Assembly: GCA_947169755.1 (NCBI GenBank)
Contig: CAMVQX010000020.1
Location: 1 to 16,698 of the forward strand
Source: an uncultured bacterium
Lineage (GTDB): Bacteria; Cyanobacteriota; Vampirovibrionia; Gastranaerophilales; Gastranaerophilaceae
DNA: 16,698 nt
Reading direction: 5' to 3'
The notes beneath the pieces are model-generated. The model did no database searches. It saw only the letters and a list, made by a program, of their open reading frames with translations, and was not told the origin of the DNA. Shown in pieces: positions 13,594 through 16,698 of this stretch. A program made the translations under genes and the position numbers. How positions within the stretch are numbered: position 1 is the stretch's first letter; every line of letters starts with the position of its first letter.

Positions 13594-15474
13594 ATGAATT
13601 ACCTCAACAATCATTACGATGTAATAGTAGTAGGCGCAGGACATGCAGGCTGTGAAGCAGCAATATCTTGTGCAAGACTTGGTGCGAGAGTACTTTTAGC
13701 CACATTAAACGTAGATAACATTGCTCTTATGCCTTGTAATCCAGCTATAGGCGGGCCTGCAAAGTCTACTCTTGTTAGAGAAATTGATGCCTTAGGCGGT
13801 GCTATGGGTGAGGCTGCCGATGCAACTTATATACAAATGAAAATGCTAAATTCTTCAAAAGGTCCTGCAGTAAGAGCATTACGTGCACAATCGGATAAAA
13901 AAGAATATACAAAATACATGAGAAATATTATCGAAAGTAACGATAACATTTATCTAAGACAAGCGTGCATAACTGATTTGATAGTTAAAGACGGAAAAAT
14001 CACCGGAGCAATTGACGAATTTGGAATAGAATACAGTACAAGAGCAATAATTTTAACAACCGGAACTTCTTTAAACGGAAGAATTTTTGTAGGCTTAAAA
14101 TCTTATAGCGCAGGACGACTCGGGGAAAAAGCTGCATACGGTTTATCTGAATCATTAGTTAAGCATGGTATTAATATTAAAAAATTAAAAACCGGAACTC
14201 CGCCAAGAGTTGATAAAAGAACTATCGACTACTCCAAAATGGATATTCAAAATGGCGATGAATTAAAACATTTTTATTCATTCAAACCCAATCGTCCAAT
14301 TAGACCGCAATTCCCGTGCTACTTAACACGAACAAATGAAGAAACTCACAGAATTATCAGAGCAAATCTTGATAAATCTCCAATGTTTCAAGGACTTATA
14401 CAGGGAGTTGGACCAAGATACTGTCCATCGATTGAAGATAAGGTCGTAAGATTTAGTGAAAATCCTTCACACCATATATTTATTGAACCTGAAGGTTTAG
14501 GAACTTATGAAGTTTATATTCAAGGATTTTCAAGCAGTTTACCTGCAGATGTCCAGGTGCAAATGTTGAGAACTCTTCCGGGATTAGAAAAGGCACATGT
14601 AATAAAACCTGCTTACGCAGTTGAATACGACTATGTTCCTGCGGTTCAGACAACCCATTCATTGATGTCCAAGAATATTCAAGGACTATTTTTGGGCGGT
14701 CAAATTAATGGCACAAGCGGATATGAAGAAGCTGCAGCGCAGGGGCTTGTTGCAGGAATTAATGCTATTAATTATCTAAATGGATCTGAAATGCTTGAAT
14801 TATCCAGAAGTTCATCTTATATCGGGACATTAATTGATGATTTGGTTACAAAAGATATTCAAGATCCATACAGAATGCTGACTTCTCGTTCAGAATACAG
14901 GCTTCTTTTAAGACAGGATAATGCTGATACGAGATTAACTCCAATTGGAAGAAAAGCAGGACTTATTGATGATGCTCAATATAAGGTATTTTGTGATAAA
15001 CAAGAAGCTATTGAGCGTGAAATTGAAAGAACAAAAGACGTAAAAATTTCAGCGACCAATGAAGTTAACTCAATTTTAGCAAAATACGGTGAGCATTTGG
15101 ATAAAGGTATAAGAGTATCAGAATTTTTGAAACGTCCTAATATTAGTTATGAAGTTATTAAGGAACTTGATGAAGAGGCAAAAGATATACCTTTTGACGT
15201 AGCCGAGCAAGTAGAGATTTTGGTAAAATATGACGGCTACCTAAAAAGACAGGAAATACAAGTGGAGCAGGCCGGCAAATTAGACAAATTTAAAATTCCT
15301 GATGATATAGATTATTCAAAGATAGAGCATATTTCATCCGAAACAAAAGATAAACTGGCAAAAATCAGACCGAAAACACTTGCACAAGCCTCAAGAATTG
15401 GCGGCGTAAAACCTGCAGATATATCAATTTTAATGGTTATGCTTGAAAGACATCAACTGGTACAAAAGCAATGA
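13594..15474 (+). CDS. mnmG: tRNA uridine-5-carboxymethylaminomethyl(34) synthesis enzyme MnmG
   Basis: The FAD-dependent partner of MnmE (also called GidA). Together they install the (carboxymethyl)aminomethyl group on wobble U34 of tRNAs reading A/G-ending codons. The 626 residues match the family length. The dinucleotide-binding motif VVGAGHAGCEAA is at 12-23. The first family signature, CNPAIGGPAKSTLVREID, is at 48-65. The second, GQINGTSGYEEAAAQG, is at about 369-384. The C-terminal helical domain that contacts MnmE and tRNA is complete, ending in the SRIGGVKPADI region. The predicted mRNA is leaderless. The last codons overlap the HPP-like gene by ATGA, implying coupled translation. mnmE is not in the window. 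Confidence 0.97.
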   Translation: MNYLNNHYDVIVVGAGHAGCEAAISCARLGARVLLATLNVDNIALMPCNPAIGGPAKSTLVREIDALGGAMGEAADATYIQMKMLNSSKGPAVRALRAQSDKKEYTKYMRNIIESNDNIYLRQACITDLIVKDGKITGAIDEFGIEYSTRAIILTTGTSLNGRIFVGLKSYSAGRLGEKAAYGLSESLVKHGINIKKLKTGTPPRVDKRTIDYSKMDIQNGDELKHFYSFKPNRPIRPQFPCYLTRTNEETHRIIRANLDKSPMFQGLIQGVGPRYCPSIEDKVVRFSENPSHHIFIEPEGLGTYEVYIQGFSSSLPADVQVQMLRTLPGLEKAHVIKPAYAVEYDYVPAVQTTHSLMSKNIQGLFLGGQINGTSGYEEAAAQGLVAGINAINYLNGSEMLELSRSSSYIGTLIDDLVTKDIQDPYRMLTSRSEYRLLLRQDNADTRLTPIGRKAGLIDDAQYKVFCDKQEAIEREIERTKDVKISATNEVNSILAKYGEHLDKGIRVSEFLKRPNISYEVIKELDEEAKDIPFDVAEQVEILVKYDGYLKRQEIQVEQAGKLDKFKIPDDIDYSKIEHISSETKDKLAKIRPKTLAQASRIGGVKPADISILMVMLERHQLVQKQ

Positions 15475-16415
15475 ACACCCAAATTTTACGAAGAATAAGA
15501 ATAGAACGATACATATTCGGGATTTTGATGGCATTTGTGATGGTATTAATTGCAGATATAAGCGGGGAAAGTGAAATTATATTTCCGGAAATATGTGCTT
15601 TAACTATAGGTGCTTGGATAAGTGAACAACAACCATGGCAAACCAATAAAAGAAGAATTTTCTTTTTAATGACAGCGGCTGCACTTTTTGGAGTTATAGT
15701 CGTGAGATATATACATTTACCGCTAATTTTTCAAGTTGGACTGTGCTTTGCATTTACCGGAGCAATTTTAACTGTATGCAAAACGAATTTTGTACCAATT
15801 ATTTCGGCTTGTATATTGCCTGTTTATTTAAGAACTGAAAGTTTAATTTATCCTATTTCCGTATCAACAATGGCTCTAATTATTATAATTGCGCAATGGC
15901 TAATGGAAAAATATAATATGCGTCCGACGAATAATTTTGAACCCTGTAATTTTAATATCAAACATCAAATTATAAAATGGTCAAAACTTTTGCTGGTTTT
16001 TGGACTTATAGCATTAATACCATTTAAAACACATCAAATATACTTTCTTGCACCGCCACTTATAGTTATGTTTACAGAACTGTCAAACCCAGACAGTCCA
16101 GCACGAAAGAAGCCTCATTACATAGTAGGATTAATGGCTTTTGCAGCTTTCATAGGCTGCCTTTTGAGACTCATTTTAAATATACACTTAAATATGCCAT
16201 TATTTATCTGCACCGCACTGGCATGCATTATCCTATTTATAGCTTTAGACAGAATAAAAATTTATTTTCCACCTGCAGGAGCAATACTATTAATCCCGAT
16301 GATACTAAACGACAGTTTGTTGTTAAACTTTCCGTTAGAAGTATTGATTGGTGCAATAGTACTATGCTGCTGCGCTATGTTACTTTTCAGAGAAAATGGC
16401 TCTAATTTAGTTTAG
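15471..16415 (+). CDS. HPP-family-like integral membrane protein with internal duplication
   Basis: The 314 residues are very hydrophobic, with about ten membrane segments. The two halves resemble one another. FPEICALTIGAW (38-49) parallels FLAPPLIVMFTE (192-203), and each is followed by a polar Pro/Lys-containing loop and two helices. NFVPIISACILP (106-117) parallels YFPPAGAILLIP (265-276). FPPAG corresponds to the HPP signature of PF04982-type proteins, some of which are linked to nitrite transport in plastids and cyanobacteria. The substrate here is unknown. The ATG overlaps the mnmG stop (ATGA) with no ribosome-binding site of its own. A REP-like palindrome begins 8 nt after the stop codon. 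Confidence 0.72.
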   Translation: MNTQILRRIRIERYIFGILMAFVMVLIADISGESEIIFPEICALTIGAWISEQQPWQTNKRRIFFLMTAAALFGVIVVRYIHLPLIFQVGLCFAFTGAILTVCKTNFVPIISACILPVYLRTESLIYPISVSTMALIIIIAQWLMEKYNMRPTNNFEPCNFNIKHQIIKWSKLLLVFGLIALIPFKTHQIYFLAPPLIVMFTELSNPDSPARKKPHYIVGLMAFAAFIGCLLRLILNIHLNMPLFICTALACIILFIALDRIKIYFPPAGAILLIPMILNDSLLLNFPLEVLIGAIVLCCCAMLLFRENGSNLV

Positions 16416-16422
16416 TAAGCTT

Positions 16423-16444
16423 GTAGGTCAGGCTTTAGCCTGAC
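16423..16444 (+). repeat. REP-like palindrome with 5' GTAG
   Basis: GTAG (16423-16426) directly precedes GTCAGGCT (16427-16434), TT and AGCCTGAC (16437-16444), a perfect 8-bp GC-rich stem in AT-rich surroundings. A GTAG tetranucleotide beside a hairpin is the hallmark of REP sequences handled by REP-associated tyrosine (Y1) transposases. No T-tract follows (ATAAGAG), so it is not a standard terminator, although it could stabilise the 3' end of the mnmG-HPP transcript. Only one copy is in the window. Confidence 0.55.
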
Positions 16445-16461
16445 ATAAGAGTTTAAAATAA

Positions 16462-16491
16462 AACCTGCATCAAGGAGTTAAAATGCAGGTT
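16462..16491 (+). repeat. Hairpin enclosing a ribosome-binding site and start codon
   Basis: AACCTGCAT (16462-16470) pairs perfectly with ATGCAGGTT (16483-16491). The 12-nt loop holds AAGGAG (16472-16477), and the right arm begins with the ATG of the 32-codon ORF. Such a stem would hide the start codon while displaying the Shine-Dalgarno sequence. It lacks a T-tract, so it is not an obvious terminator. Confidence 0.5.
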
Positions 16492-16581
16492 AAGAGACAT
16501 CAACAACATTTTGCTTTACTCTTTTTAAATGTCAAATTTTTGTGGATATTTTTTTTGATTTATCTTATAATTTTCTTATGA
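16483..16581 (+). CDS. Putative 32-residue single-span membrane miniprotein
   Basis: ATG at 16483 with AAGGAG 5 nt upstream. The protein begins MQVKRHQQH and continues as a hydrophobic helix, FALLFLNVKF then LWIFFLIYLIIFL, a basic N-terminus followed by one membrane span. The stop TGA overlaps the ATG of the next gene (ATGA). Small size, membrane span and occluded start recall small regulatory membrane peptides or type I toxin peptides, but no antisense RNA is evident. AT-rich DNA easily encodes Phe/Ile/Leu, so chance is a serious alternative. Confidence 0.35.
   Translation: MQVKRHQQHFALLFLNVKFLWIFFLIYLIIFL
16566..16571 (+). promoter_or_regulatory. -10 element before the secreted-protein gene
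   Basis: A perfect TATAAT ends 6 nt before the ATG at 16578, the same spacing as at 3777, 6618 (TACAAT) and 13594, predicting a leaderless transcript. No -35 is evident. It lies inside the 32-codon ORF. Confidence 0.45.
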
Positions 16582-16698
16582 AAAGATTTATCTTAGTTCT
16601 GTTAATATTTTTCATATGCGCAACGAGTTCAAATGCATTCAGTTTAAAACCTGATGATAAGAGCACATTTGTTCAGGAAGAATTATTTCAAAACATAA
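16578..16698 (+). CDS. Secreted or envelope protein, N-terminal part only
   Basis: Open from the ATG at 16578 to the right edge, 40 complete codons. It begins with a clear signal peptide: basic MKR, a hydrophobic core FILVLLIFFI, then ATSSNA with likely cleavage after Ala22, giving a mature N-terminus FSLKPDDK. Too little of the mature protein is visible to name it. There is no Shine-Dalgarno sequence. Either it is leaderless from the TATAAT 6 nt upstream or it is coupled to the 32-codon ORF through ATGA. Confidence 0.65.
   Translation, partial: MKRFILVLLIFFICATSSNAFSLKPDDKSTFVQEELFQNI

Noticed and set aside
16427..16444. The GTCAGGCT palindrome as an intrinsic terminator
   Set aside because: No T-tract follows and the loop is only 2-4 nt; the GTAG flank fits a REP element better.

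Overview
The window is AT-rich, gene-dense bacterial DNA. It carries a split (two-subunit) glycine decarboxylase, a bifunctional Rel protein, MnmG, two TPR proteins and two lineage-restricted hypothetical proteins of a kind I associate with gut Gastranaerophilales (Melainabacteria/Vampirovibrionia, non-photosynthetic relatives of Cyanobacteria). That placement is inference from gene content and protein character; a low-GC anaerobe of another phylum cannot be excluded from sequence reading alone. No rRNA, tRNA, CRISPR array, transposase or phage gene was seen.

Layout. Positions 1-2744 are a compact minus-strand operon, in transcription order: a small sigma-70-family factor, gcvPB, and a 2-hydroxyacyl-CoA dehydratase/activase-like protein that runs off the left edge. 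Next, on the plus strand, are a tandem-domain universal stress protein and two CUT1-type sugar ABC permeases, which end 1 bp from a convergent membrane-anchored TPR protein. A Met/Gly/Pro-repeat hypothetical protein follows, closed by an intrinsic terminator. Then come the minus-strand rel gene and, divergent from it with overlapping promoters, a DUF167 gene. The 10404-10588 interval has the organisation of a transcription attenuator: promoter, 20-codon ORF with a His-His-His-Cys-His stretch, mutually exclusive stems and a T-tract. It precedes an unrecognised protein, which converges on a long TPR protein with the two stop codons nested in one CTAG. Finally mnmG overlaps an HPP-like membrane protein by 4 nt, followed by a REP-like GTAG palindrome, a possible 32-codon membrane miniprotein whose start codon lies in a hairpin, and the beginning of a secreted protein.

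The most coherent signal is in translation initiation. Genes inside operons and some promoter-proximal genes (usp, the Met-rich gene, DUF167, the attenuated gene) have Shine-Dalgarno sequences. At least five genes with their own promoter (3777, 6618, 10060, 13594, 16578) have none, and their -10 hexamer lies 6-9 nt from the ATG, in four of them exactly 6 nt. That predicts leaderless or near-leaderless mRNAs. The putative leader peptide at 10444 follows the same rule. Promoters, structures and small ORFs were found by eye and have not been tested by folding, alignment or database search.
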